The notes: a model not told the origin generated them from the sequence alone. Counted from the first letter of the stretch, positions 8,634 to 16,129 are shown. The stretch: DNA of 23,140 nt from CAYVBW01 sp964449995 (GCA_964449995.1 CAYVBW010000014.1:1-23140); one strand, 5' to 3'. Numbers and translations: made by a program.

Positions 8634-9083
8634 ATGTCAAAATTGTATACTAATTATTTAATACACATGATGCTAAACAAAAAAACAAGAAAAGGCTTCA
8701 CTTTACTAGAGTTGTTGGTGGTTATTTCAATTATTAGTATTTTACTGGCGCTAGGAGTGGTGGCCTATTCTACAGCTCAGCGAAAGGGACGAGATGCTAA
8801 ACGCAGAGCTGATATTAAGGCATTACAAAGTGGCTTTGAGCAGTATTATGCAGAATATAATGGATATGCTGAATGTTCTGCTATGAAAGAAGACACTGAC
8901 ATTTTTCCAGGAGGTACACCACTAGATCCAAGAGAGGAAACTGAATATGCTTGCAGTTATGATGATGAGGCAAACACTTACTGTGTTTGTGCAGAGCTAG
9001 AAACTGGTGGCGGTAATGCCAGTGATGAAGACTGTACTATAGAAAGTGACGGTGATTTTTATTGTCTTACCAATTTACAGTAA
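8634..9083 (+). CDS. Type IV prepilin (minor pilin candidate)
   Basis: 149 aa from the first ATG. The prepilin site is KKTRKG|FTLLE with the +5 Glu and a hydrophobic helix (LLVVISIISILLALGVVAY). ATGs at 8667 and 8670 give shorter leaders; MLNKKTRKG from 8670 has the typical nine-residue basic leader and may be the true start. The helix continues with RKGRDAKRRADIKALQSGFEQYYAEY, a pattern shared with the next gene (RNAKRKADLETVRQAM), so the two are paralogues. The C-terminal part is acidic with six cysteines. It is followed after 4 nt by the next prepilin, indicating an operon. Confidence 0.87.
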   Translation: MSKLYTNYLIHMMLNKKTRKGFTLLELLVVISIISILLALGVVAYSTAQRKGRDAKRRADIKALQSGFEQYYAEYNGYAECSAMKEDTDIFPGGTPLDPREETEYACSYDDEANTYCVCAELETGGGNASDEDCTIESDGDFYCLTNLQ

Positions 9084-9087
9084 TTTT

Positions 9088-9468
9088 ATGAAAATAAACC
9101 ATAAATCTTTAGGCTTTACCTTAATTGAATTGTTAGTGGCAGCCACTATTATTATTTTGCTGACTACCATTGGTGTGGTGAGTTATCATAGAGCCTCAAT
9201 AAATAGCAGAAATGCTAAGCGCAAAGCAGATTTGGAAACTGTACGCCAAGCCATGATTATGTACCGATCTGATCAGGGAACTTATCCGGGCGGAGATGAT
9301 TTTACTCTTATGGTTGGTAATTTAAAAGCAGAGGGATATTTAATGCAGGAAGATACTTTTGAAGATCCGGGCTCTTTTTATTACACATATAACCCCACAG
9401 ACCGATATTTGGAAGCGACGCTAGAAGAATCTGGAGCTACTGTTTCTCATAGAGTGTCTTTACCCTAA
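9088..9468 (+). CDS. Type IV prepilin (minor pilin candidate)
   Basis: 126 aa from the ATG at 9088. An upstream in-frame ATG at 9046 exists but lies inside the preceding pilin gene and would add a 14-residue hydrophobic stretch before the leader, so 9088 is preferred. Leader MKINHKSLG, cleavage before FTLIE, then LLVAATIIILLTTIGVVSY. The NAKRKADLETVRQAMIMYRSDQGTYPGG segment resembles the pseudopilin/GspG-like alpha-C region of small pilins. No cysteines are present in the mature domain, unlike its neighbour. It lies 4 nt after the preceding stop and 9 nt before the next gene. Confidence 0.88.
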   Translation: MKINHKSLGFTLIELLVAATIIILLTTIGVVSYHRASINSRNAKRKADLETVRQAMIMYRSDQGTYPGGDDFTLMVGNLKAEGYLMQEDTFEDPGSFYYTYNPTDRYLEATLEESGATVSHRVSLP

Positions 9469-9477
9469 AATCATAAT

Positions 9478-10200
9478 ATGAAAAAGCATGGCTTTACCTT
9501 AATTGAAATTTTAGTTGCTACTAGTGTAGTTTTATTATTAGTTGGTTTAGCTATTGCTAACTATATTCGTTTTAATGAACACCAAAAACTAGTGCAAGCT
9601 CAGGAAGTGGTGAGACAAGCAGTAGCTGATGCCCAAAATTCTGCAAGAAGTGGTAAATTAAGGGATTGTGTTGTCCTAAGGGCTTACCAAATAGAGTTTA
9701 TAGGAAGCCAAATTGAAATTGCTCCATTATGCCAAGGCTCAGAAGACGGCGAGTCAGCACGCGTTTTTGATTTACCTGGGGGTGTTGAATTCTCAGGCAC
9801 CCAGACAATTTATGCTAGACCAGTATCAGGATTAATTTATGGGGATATAGAATGGACGCAAACAGATTCAACACTGGTTATCTTTCACAGGGGTGGAGTT
9901 GATGCTGGCAGTGTTGAGATTGATCATTCAGGAGCAGTCAAACAGTTGGATTTACCAGAAGTGACTATAGCAGCAACACCAACGCCAGAAGAAATTCCCA
10001 CCGATGCTCCGACTAGCACTCCTACGGTAACTCCTACTAATACACCGGTTCCGACATCAACACCGTTGCCAACTCCCTTCCCCACTACAGAACCTCTAGC
10101 ATGTAACCTTTTAGACCAACCAAACTGTGGAATTGGCAAAGAGCCTTATTGTCATGATGGAGAATGGATTTGTGTAGATGAGGGGACAGCATTTGAGTAA
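9478..10200 (+). CDS. Minor prepilin with Thr/Pro spacer and Cys-rich tail
   Basis: 240 aa. A very short leader, MKKHG, precedes FTLIEILVATSVVLLLVGLAI. The body (about 25-160) resembles FimU/GspH-type minor pilins: a QEVVRQAVADAQNSARSGK helix, then a beta-rich domain. From about residue 165 there is a Thr/Pro spacer (TPTPEEIPTDAPTSTPTVTP and onward), followed by a roughly 35-residue tail with four cysteines (LACNLLDQPNC ... PYCHDGEWICV). The spacer-plus-tail form suggests a domain displayed away from the fibre, for example at the tip. The same type of spacer occurs in the 931-aa protein and the lipoproteins downstream, so one exported set is likely. Confidence 0.87.
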   Translation: MKKHGFTLIEILVATSVVLLLVGLAIANYIRFNEHQKLVQAQEVVRQAVADAQNSARSGKLRDCVVLRAYQIEFIGSQIEIAPLCQGSEDGESARVFDLPGGVEFSGTQTIYARPVSGLIYGDIEWTQTDSTLVIFHRGGVDAGSVEIDHSGAVKQLDLPEVTIAATPTPEEIPTDAPTSTPTVTPTNTPVPTSTPLPTPFPTTEPLACNLLDQPNCGIGKEPYCHDGEWICVDEGTAFE

Positions 10201-10224
10201 TTAATTTTTTAAAATTTAACAATT

Positions 10225-10698
10225 ATGATTTATCAAAAAAAATCAGGCTTTAGTTTAATTGAGGTTTTGTTAGCCACAGCTGTTTTAAGTACAGTTTTGA
10301 TAGGTCTAGCCATGCTTTTGAGTTACACCATTCAATCTGATACTCAAGCCCGAACTAAGGTTACAGCTACAGACTTGGCGCAGGCTGGCAGCGATTTTTT
10401 TCGTCAAGAAAGAAGCAAATTAGGTTTTAATCGTTTATATCTCCTATTGTCTGAAGCAGAGAATACTATTTGTTTAAATGAGATTAGTCAGTCATTAGAA
10501 GATCATATTGAACCTGAAGCAAATTGTTATTATGACATTGAGGTTGAGGGCATTGCTGTGGGTTTTCAGCGAACAGCCAGCATGAGTTTATCGGAAGATT
10601 TAATAGACATTGAGATTGAAGTGTCTTGGTTGCTTGACCAAAATGAGCCGACACGAGTCTCTTCAGTTTCTTCAAGATTGCAGTTAAGACCTAATTAA
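10225..10698 (+). CDS. PilV-like minor prepilin
   Basis: 157 aa. Leader MIYQKKSG, cleavage before FSLIEVLLATAVLSTVLIGLA. FSLIEVLLA followed by TKVTATDLAQAGSDFFRQER is the PilV/GspI pattern (AxxLAQxG). Two cysteines lie in the C-terminal half (TICLNE, ANCYYD). It is the last plus-strand gene of the pilus run, and its stop codon touches the inverted hairpin repeat. In many bacteria pilV is followed by pilW and pilX; here a PilW-like gene lies immediately beyond the repeat on the opposite strand. Confidence 0.85.
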   Translation: MIYQKKSGFSLIEVLLATAVLSTVLIGLAMLLSYTIQSDTQARTKVTATDLAQAGSDFFRQERSKLGFNRLYLLLSEAENTICLNEISQSLEDHIEPEANCYYDIEVEGIAVGFQRTASMSLSEDLIDIEIEVSWLLDQNEPTRVSSVSSRLQLRPN

Positions 10699-10913
10699 TT
10701 CTGATTAAATACCTCTAACTTGTTCAGCTTAGCAGGAGGAACAAATCAGAATGGGGGTTCTAGGGGGTTCCCCCTAGTGGAGCTTACGGGTTTTAATACC
10801 CCGTAAGCGACAGGGGAGCAGGCTTTGTTCTTGCAAAGCAAGACAAAACGCGCTCGGGGTGAAACCCCTCAGAAATGAGCTCATATCTATTACTAATACT
10901 AATTTGCGAATTT
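10698..10913 (+). repeat. Multi-hairpin intergenic repeat, right copy (uninterrupted)
   Basis: 216 bp, inverted relative to 28-453 and filling the gap between two convergent stop codons (10696-10698 and 10915-10917). Successive hairpins: ATTCTGATT ... TTGTTC with GAACAA ... ATCAGAAT (10698-10752), a perfect 8-bp stem CTAGGGGG/CCCCCTAG (10760-10777), a 9-bp stem GCTTACGGG/CCCGTAAGC (10782-10808), CTTGC/GCAAG (about 10828-10843) and GGGGT/ACCCC (about 10856-10868). The end is AATTTGCGAATTT. A 22-nt segment (10806-10827, mostly unpaired) is identical in the other copy (113-134). Stem differences between copies preserve pairing. It could serve as a bidirectional terminator. Confidence 0.85.
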
Positions 10914-10914
10914 A

Positions 10915-11463
10915 TTAGTTTCTCAAACTGACACTAGCCTCAAAAGTTTGACTAAGGGGTTCGTCAGTGAATCTGGGCGCCTTTATGTTCTCTAAATCAA
11001 AATTAAATCTAATAAAATAATTGTCCTCATTTTCGTTATAAGTGCAGATGGCGTTAAAATTAGTTGCCTGTAAATCTTCGCTAGTTAGATAAACTGTTTC
11101 TCCTAAATGATTGATCCGGCTAATTCTGGGGATGTTTTCTTCGTCAGTGGCGATGGTAAATTCTCCCTCAAGATCGTAAACATCTTGGTAGACAATCTCA
11201 TTTTTCTCTTCTCCGTCACAGTTTTCCACCTCTTTGGCTTCCCGCAGTACCTGCACCATTTGTTTAAGAGCATTGTCGCCTTCAGTTCTAATTTTTTGTC
11301 TTTGAGTGATGCGGGTTTGATTAAGTAAAAAGGTCATCAGCAAGATCACAGCGCTGAGCATGATAATCACAGCTAAGCTTGTCATCACTAAAACCTCAAT
11401 GAGGGTAAACCCAAAATGAGCAGACGATTGTGAGGAGGGCTTCATATGTTGATAAATAAACAA
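10915..11463 (-). CDS. PilW-like minor prepilin
   Basis: 182 aa from the first ATG; an ATG at 11445 (MKPSSQSSAHFG leader) is the more prepilin-like start. The cleavage site is HFG|FTLIEVLVMTSLAVIIMLSAVILLMTFL. The helix then runs through NQTRITQRQKIRTEGDNALKQMVQVLREAKEV, the PilW/GspJ pattern of an early minor pilin with a long amphipathic helix. The remainder is acidic and beta-rich with two cysteines. It is the last gene of a minus-strand run that includes the 931-aa protein 26 nt upstream. It should prime or cap the pilus together with the PilV-like and PilX-like proteins, which lie elsewhere in the window. Confidence 0.85.
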   Translation of the reverse strand: MFIYQHMKPSSQSSAHFGFTLIEVLVMTSLAVIIMLSAVILLMTFLLNQTRITQRQKIRTEGDNALKQMVQVLREAKEVENCDGEEKNEIVYQDVYDLEGEFTIATDEENIPRISRINHLGETVYLTSEDLQATNFNAICTYNENEDNYFIRFNFDLENIKAPRFTDEPLSQTFEASVSLRN

Positions 11464-11489
11464 ACTGATTTTTTACTCAATGTTTTGAA

Positions 11490-14285
11490 CTACAACTGCT
11501 GGGGCGCCACTTCTCTCCACTCTCTAATATAGTCTTTCATTTCCTGGGGAGTGTTAATCAGCAAATCAGGTCGGTAAATAAAGCTTTCAGTAGGATTATA
11601 GCTATGCCAGGACATACCAAAAGCATTATCTTCAAAAGTACGCTGTAGGTCTACCCCACCCCATCCAATAAAGTTGCCTGCTCCGATAAATTTATGATCA
11701 GGACTATCTGGATCATCATTGCTTTCAATAATAAGCCTGCCATCAGCTACAAAAATTCCTTCTAAGTTAGATTCCGTAGGAGAAAGACCAAAAGGAACGG
11801 CAAAAGCGGTTGGGCTTGAGTTTGTATCAACTGGATGACCAACGCTATCACTAACTGCAATATCGCCTTGAACAATAAAGGCTAGATAACCACCTGGCAC
11901 AACGCCAATAATTTTGGTATTTGGGCTTTCAGCTTCAATAGTCAAATTGCCCTGAACAAAAACCACCACTTGCTCATCATTTTGAATTAGCCAGTTACTG
12001 GTTTCATTTATAACTAAGTTCCCATCAGTAAAAAAGACATTTAATTCTTCGGTTGAAAGATCATTTGGTTTGTTATTGCTAGTAAGTATATTTTCCTCAT
12101 GAAGAGAGCCAAATTTGTTATAAAAATAATCATAGCCCTGTGTGGTCATTCTTAAGTTAGTATCTATCGCATGAGCATTAACTGATTGTGAGCGCTCGCT
12201 ATCAATATGAATAAATTCTGTTTGATCAGTGGCATCGAAATAAGTATTAATCAAACCTCCAGCTGTAATTGGAAATCCGGGACTATCAAGCTCATCGTGA
12301 GTAATTAGGGCTGGCCTGCAATTGTCGGCATCTAGACATTCAGAATAAGGAATGTAAGAATTAATTCTGCCTAAGCCCAAAGTGATGATATGACCCCCAA
12401 TGCCTTGGAACCAGGCTTCATGGCCTGATACAGATAAGTAGGCTGTATCATAGTCAGAGCAAGATACCCAGTTTGTACAGGGCTCACTACCGCAGCAGGG
12501 AATACTACCGCACAAGTCTCCTCCGATAAAAGAATGGCAGAAACTAAGATTGGTTTCATAATTACAAAAAGGATTTCCAGAACATCTTGCGGGGACAGTA
12601 GCCCCACTATCACAGTGTAAAAAATATTCTCCTGCAGATACTAATAAGGTGGCTATGTGTGGGCCGTCAGTATTACGATTATCTAACTCATAATAACGAT
12701 AACCAGTAGCATTTGATGAACCATAAGCTGTCTTTTCCTGGCCATTATAAATAATGCCATTAACTTCTCCCCCATCTATTGCTTCAATAAACAGTCTTAG
12801 TTCTCCTCCAGATGAAGGATTGCCTGAGAAGGTAATTGATACTGATTCTGTTTGAGTAATATTGGCTGAGCGAGCATTATTAACGTAAACCTCACATGTT
12901 TTTGGGACAGGGGTAGGTGTGGGAGTGGGTGTCGGGGTAGCTGTTGGTGCTGGGGGAGGTGGTGGGGAACCTGTACAGCCATAACATCTACCTTGATCGG
13001 GCTGTCCTTCACTCCAGCCACAATATCCATCTGGATTGCTAGGTCCAGAAGTAAATGACCAGTGAACATTGCACATACCACTGTTGTGGCAGGTTGATTG
13101 GTCAGTGCACCATGCTCCATTATTATAGTTTTGTTGCCACCACGGGCAACCTGAGCAGTTACCATCATGGGGTGGTTGAGGGGTTGGAGTTGGGGTTGGT
13201 ACTCCTGGTGGGACAGGAGTTGGGGTGGGTGCTGGTTGGCCAGGATCTCCTGGTCCAGGATCTGATTCTGCAGGATAACAGTTACTTCTGGTGGCACAGT
13301 AAACGCCAGAGTGGCTTTCACAGGTTCCCTGCATGGCTTGAGGGCAGCCGTGACCACCTTCGGGTTGGACGTTTCTACAATAATTACCATCAGCAATTTC
13401 CCAAGGACCGGTACATTCTGGGCCGCAGTTGGTGCACATAACAGAATCTTCGATGCACCAAGTCCCATAATCACAGATACTCCCATTTGGACATCGGCAT
13501 AAGTCTTGTTCCACTCTGCACTCTAGATAACCCTCGCAGTAATAATTTTGGGCTAGAACTTGTGATGGGTGGATTAGTGAATTTAGCAAACTAATTAAGT
13601 TACGGTTAAAAGAACTAGACTGAAGCTTTTTTTGCAACACGACTGGCTGCAGTGACTGATTTTGTAATTGTTGATGAAGTTTTTGCAGCAGGTTTGCATA
13701 TTCTTCTCCTTCAATAGTTTGTTTGGATAAGATGATTAAAATTCTAGTTGTATAGTTAATTAAATAATCTTGGGCTCTTTGCAAGTCTGTTGGTTCAAAA
13801 AAAGCGGAGCCAAGATAAATATCACAGTTAAGAGTTTGTTTGTCTGGGTTGGTTTGACACCGAAAGCCATTAGTAGGTCGCCTGTTAGCATCTAAAGAGG
13901 AAAGATATAGAGCTCCATGGCGAACAGTGTCATGCTCCTCAATGTGGCGAATATTAAAGGTGATTAAACTAGGATCTAGAGCATCATGAGCCTGCAGATA
14001 TTGCGGCAAATAAAAGAAATGCCACTGATCTTCATAACCAATAGTTCTAAATAAAACCTGAAAGGCTTGATCTTGACTGTCTGGATTAACTAGTTCTAGT
14101 TCTGGGTGGTTAAGGACAAATTCTATTTTGGGTGGATTGACTTGTGGTGGCTGCCAGGCTAATTCTGAATCTAGTCTGGCCACAGATAGAAAGCGATACC
14201 AAAAGTATCCCAGGGCAAGGAGTATTAGTAAAGCCAATCCTAGCCATAATATTGATTTTTTTTTGCCCTCAAGCATGAATTTCAT
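11490..14285 (-). CDS. Large membrane-anchored Cys-rich, Thr/Pro-rich surface protein
   Basis: 931 aa, no named family recognised. One N-terminal membrane helix (about 13-34, ILWLGLALLILLALGYFWY) after a Lys-rich start suggests an N-in anchor with an extracytoplasmic body. Regions: an unknown globular domain (40-240); a Cys-rich module (about 247-340); a Thr/Pro spacer (349-369); a second Cys/Trp-rich module; another spacer, PTATPTPTPTPTPVP (about 445-460); an Ig-like beta domain (CEVYVNNARSAN onward); another Cys-rich stretch; and a C-terminal repetitive beta region (NLVINETSNWLIQ, GNLTIEAESPN, GYLAFIVQGDIAV, LEGIFVADGRLIIES) ending in ESFIYRPDLLINTPQE. The beta-strand periodicity suggests a solenoid. 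Its neighbours are a PilW-like pilin and lipoproteins; an adhesin or pilus-tip role is inference. Confidence 0.75.
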   Translation of the reverse strand: MKFMLEGKKKSILWLGLALLILLALGYFWYRFLSVARLDSELAWQPPQVNPPKIEFVLNHPELELVNPDSQDQAFQVLFRTIGYEDQWHFFYLPQYLQAHDALDPSLITFNIRHIEEHDTVRHGALYLSSLDANRRPTNGFRCQTNPDKQTLNCDIYLGSAFFEPTDLQRAQDYLINYTTRILIILSKQTIEGEEYANLLQKLHQQLQNQSLQPVVLQKKLQSSSFNRNLISLLNSLIHPSQVLAQNYYCEGYLECRVEQDLCRCPNGSICDYGTWCIEDSVMCTNCGPECTGPWEIADGNYCRNVQPEGGHGCPQAMQGTCESHSGVYCATRSNCYPAESDPGPGDPGQPAPTPTPVPPGVPTPTPTPQPPHDGNCSGCPWWQQNYNNGAWCTDQSTCHNSGMCNVHWSFTSGPSNPDGYCGWSEGQPDQGRCYGCTGSPPPPPAPTATPTPTPTPTPVPKTCEVYVNNARSANITQTESVSITFSGNPSSGGELRLFIEAIDGGEVNGIIYNGQEKTAYGSSNATGYRYYELDNRNTDGPHIATLLVSAGEYFLHCDSGATVPARCSGNPFCNYETNLSFCHSFIGGDLCGSIPCCGSEPCTNWVSCSDYDTAYLSVSGHEAWFQGIGGHIITLGLGRINSYIPYSECLDADNCRPALITHDELDSPGFPITAGGLINTYFDATDQTEFIHIDSERSQSVNAHAIDTNLRMTTQGYDYFYNKFGSLHEENILTSNNKPNDLSTEELNVFFTDGNLVINETSNWLIQNDEQVVVFVQGNLTIEAESPNTKIIGVVPGGYLAFIVQGDIAVSDSVGHPVDTNSSPTAFAVPFGLSPTESNLEGIFVADGRLIIESNDDPDSPDHKFIGAGNFIGWGGVDLQRTFEDNAFGMSWHSYNPTESFIYRPDLLINTPQEMKDYIREWREVAPQQL

Positions 14286-14326
14286 TATGAAGAAAAAATT
14301 CTAAACTAGCAAGAGTTATTTTAACC

Positions 14327-15700
14327 CTATTCCTCTGGAGTATCAATAAAGCCAGGTCTGATGATCCTGCCCTCAGGAAGTAGACGATTTTCTTCATCTG
14401 TGTAGTAAGAAATTAATTCATTTCTTATAATATTGTCAGATTCAGTATCTACTGAGGAGCCCCATGCCACTGAAGTACCTCCCAGTAGGTGTCCTGTTAC
14501 TCTTTTAACATGTTCTGGATGAAGAGAACTGGCATATTGAGAGTATAGCAAATCTAGAAAATAACGATGAATTTCAACCATATATTGTAATTCATGTTCA
14601 ATTCTTCGCGAATAAGGAGTTGATTGATTGATGCAAGCCAAAGTTAGCTTTCCATCACTATCTTCAAACAAAAAGGGGCTTGATAAAAGATATGCATCAG
14701 TTTGCCCAGCATTTACTAAATGGTTGGTAGTCCACTCTAAGTCTTCTTGGCTATCTCCAGTTTCTGTGTCGCTATCAGTAATAATTGGAATTCTTCTGTA
14801 TTCCAAAGGGATATTGGCTTCAGGGCCAGCCACAGTTGACTCTGCCCCACTAACCAGCAACACCATTCTATCTATGGTTCTGATAGGTTCTCCCTGGCTG
14901 TTTAGCAGAGGTTCACCATTTTCATCATGGCTACCAAAAGAAGCTTCTACTTGTTCTATTATGCCAATATTGTTTACCAAGTTGTCACGCCCTGGTCTCT
15001 CCACTCTTTTGTCAATCTCTTCTTTTAAAAGGTTGCCATTAACTACAGTTAGGGTTAATACTTCTGGCTTAAGTCCTCGGCGATTATCAGAACCAAACTC
15101 ATTGGTATCTCTTTGGATTCTCACTCCCCATTTTCTAAGCAAATCAGCCAAGACTTGATTGTTAACTTCTTGGACTGGGTTACCTTCTTCATCTAAAACT
15201 GGATTACCCTCTTCATCAAGTTGGTCAACCCAGTACTCAGGTTTAACCTGCAAGGGAAAATATAACTCTCCATTGGGTCTGGTCTGCCTATCATTGACTG
15301 CCATAAAAAACTCAAGCTTACCATCACTGGTAGTGTCATTTAAAACTTCTCGGAATGGAGAAAAATCAAACACTTCTTCAGGACTAGTGGGCCTACCTTC
15401 TAGGATAGGTTCTATTTCTACTGGTACTTCTGTAGCTGTGGGTGTAGGTTCTGGTGTTTGGGTAGCTGTGGGTGTAGGTTCTGGTGTGTTACTAGCAGTG
15501 GGACTGGGTTCAACAGTTGCTGTTTTGGCAGGCATGGTTGGTGGTTGGTCTTTGTCTAAATATCCAGGTTTAGAATCGGCTTCGATTATTCCTGGCCTGC
15601 AGGCTGCTAGTAATCCTCCCAAGCTTACTATTCCTCCTAGTTTAATAAAATCTCTGCGATTTATTTTTTTATTTAAAATATTTTCAGGGGATTTTGGCAT
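14327..15700 (-). CDS. Tat-type lipoprotein with Thr/Pro spacer, copy 1
   Basis: 457 aa, function unknown. The N-terminus has a textbook twin-arginine signal, NRRDFIKLGG (Arg15-Arg16), followed by SLGGLLAAC with the lipobox cysteine at 34. That implies folded export and lipid anchoring on the outer face of the membrane. Residues about 55-90 form a Thr/Pro spacer with an internal 30-bp tandem repeat. The mature domain contains a second short duplication, DEEGNPVL/DEEGNPVQ, then a segment YRRIPIITDSDTETGD and a C-terminal region ending RPGFIDTPEE. No catalytic motif is recognised. A second, nearly identical gene lies directly upstream (15780-16129). Because of the assembly gap there, this sequence may be a consensus of both copies. 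Confidence 0.8.
   Translation of the reverse strand: MPKSPENILNKKINRRDFIKLGGIVSLGGLLAACRPGIIEADSKPGYLDKDQPPTMPAKTATVEPSPTASNTPEPTPTATQTPEPTPTATEVPVEIEPILEGRPTSPEEVFDFSPFREVLNDTTSDGKLEFFMAVNDRQTRPNGELYFPLQVKPEYWVDQLDEEGNPVLDEEGNPVQEVNNQVLADLLRKWGVRIQRDTNEFGSDNRRGLKPEVLTLTVVNGNLLKEEIDKRVERPGRDNLVNNIGIIEQVEASFGSHDENGEPLLNSQGEPIRTIDRMVLLVSGAESTVAGPEANIPLEYRRIPIITDSDTETGDSQEDLEWTTNHLVNAGQTDAYLLSSPFLFEDSDGKLTLACINQSTPYSRRIEHELQYMVEIHRYFLDLLYSQYASSLHPEHVKRVTGHLLGGTSVAWGSSVDTESDNIIRNELISYYTDEENRLLPEGRIIRPGFIDTPEE
15432..15487 (-). repeat. 30-bp tandem repeat encoding Thr/Pro spacer
   Basis: A 30-nt unit starting GTAGCTGTGGGTGTAGGTT on the plus strand occurs at 15432 and again at 15462, the second copy matching for 26 nt. 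It encodes the repeated PEPTPTAT unit of the lipoprotein spacer in frame, so slippage would change spacer length without a frameshift. Confidence 0.8.
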
Positions 15701-15779
15701 GAACTAGATTTTAATTATTGGGCTTACAAAAAGATCTTTAGCTGACTGTATTAAAGCTAATATATAAAGTATTTTAACC

Positions 15780-16129
15780 CTATTCCTCTGGAGTATCAAT
15801 AAAGCCAGGTCTGATGATCTTGCCCTCAGGAAGTAGACGATTTTCTTCATCTGTGTAGTGAGGAACTAATTCATTCATTAAAATCTCCGAAGCTACAGAT
15901 TCTCGAAAAGTTCCTGAAGCTACTGAAGTACCTCCCAGTAGGTGTCCTGTTACTCTTTTAACATGTTCTGGATGAANNNNNNNNNNNNNNNNNNNNNNNN
16001 NNNNNNNNNNNNNNNNNNNNNNNNNNNNNNNNNNNNNNNNNNNNNNNNNNNNNNNNNNNNNNNNNNNNNNNNNNNNAAATCTCTGCGATTTATTTTTTTA
16101 TTTAAAATATTTTCAGGGGATTTTGGCAT
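15780..16129 (-). CDS. Tat-type lipoprotein, copy 2, interrupted by scaffold gap
   Basis: Only the two ends are sequenced. The N-terminal 17 codons (MPKSPENILNKKINRRD, plus strand 16077-16129) match copy 1 exactly at the DNA level and include the twin arginines. The C-terminal 65 or so codons (15780-15976) match copy 1 except for a divergent block. There copy 1 reads SVAWGSSVDTESDNIIRNEL and copy 2 reads SVASGTFRESVASEILMNEL. The middle is replaced by 100 N. A GTG at 16138 could add MSL. If the length equals copy 1, about 1.1 kb is missing. It is probably an intact paralogue and not a pseudogene, but that cannot be decided from this sequence. Confidence 0.75.
15977..16076. other. Scaffold gap of exactly 100 N
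   Basis: The run of 100 N is a conventional placeholder, not a measured length. On both sides the last 55 nt before the gap are identical to copy 1 of the lipoprotein gene (15922-15976 with 14469-14523; 16077-16131 with 15648-15702), so the break was caused by the duplication. Confidence 0.97.

Noticed and set aside
9046..9087. Upstream start of the second small prepilin
   Set aside because: It would overlap the preceding pilin gene and place a hydrophobic segment before the basic leader; the ATG at 9088 gives a normal prepilin leader.
28..10913. Composite transposon carrying the pilus genes
   Set aside because: The flanking repeats have no transposase, the cargo is a core pilus locus plus holB, and no target duplication is visible at the outer ends; shared descent or inversion fits better.
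12797..13486. 229-codon open frame overlapping the 931-aa gene on the same strand
   Set aside because: It is an out-of-frame shadow of the Thr/Pro and Cys-rich coding sequence, with no family resemblance and no start context.
14401..14470. Diversity-generating retroelement variable region
   Set aside because: Differences between the two lipoprotein copies affect all bases and not mainly adenines, and there is no template repeat or reverse transcriptase in the window.
15159..15707. 182-codon plus-strand frame opposite the lipoprotein
   Set aside because: Antisense to a gene with a clear Tat signal and lipobox; its Gly/Val/Ser repetitiveness mirrors the Thr/Pro codons of the other strand.
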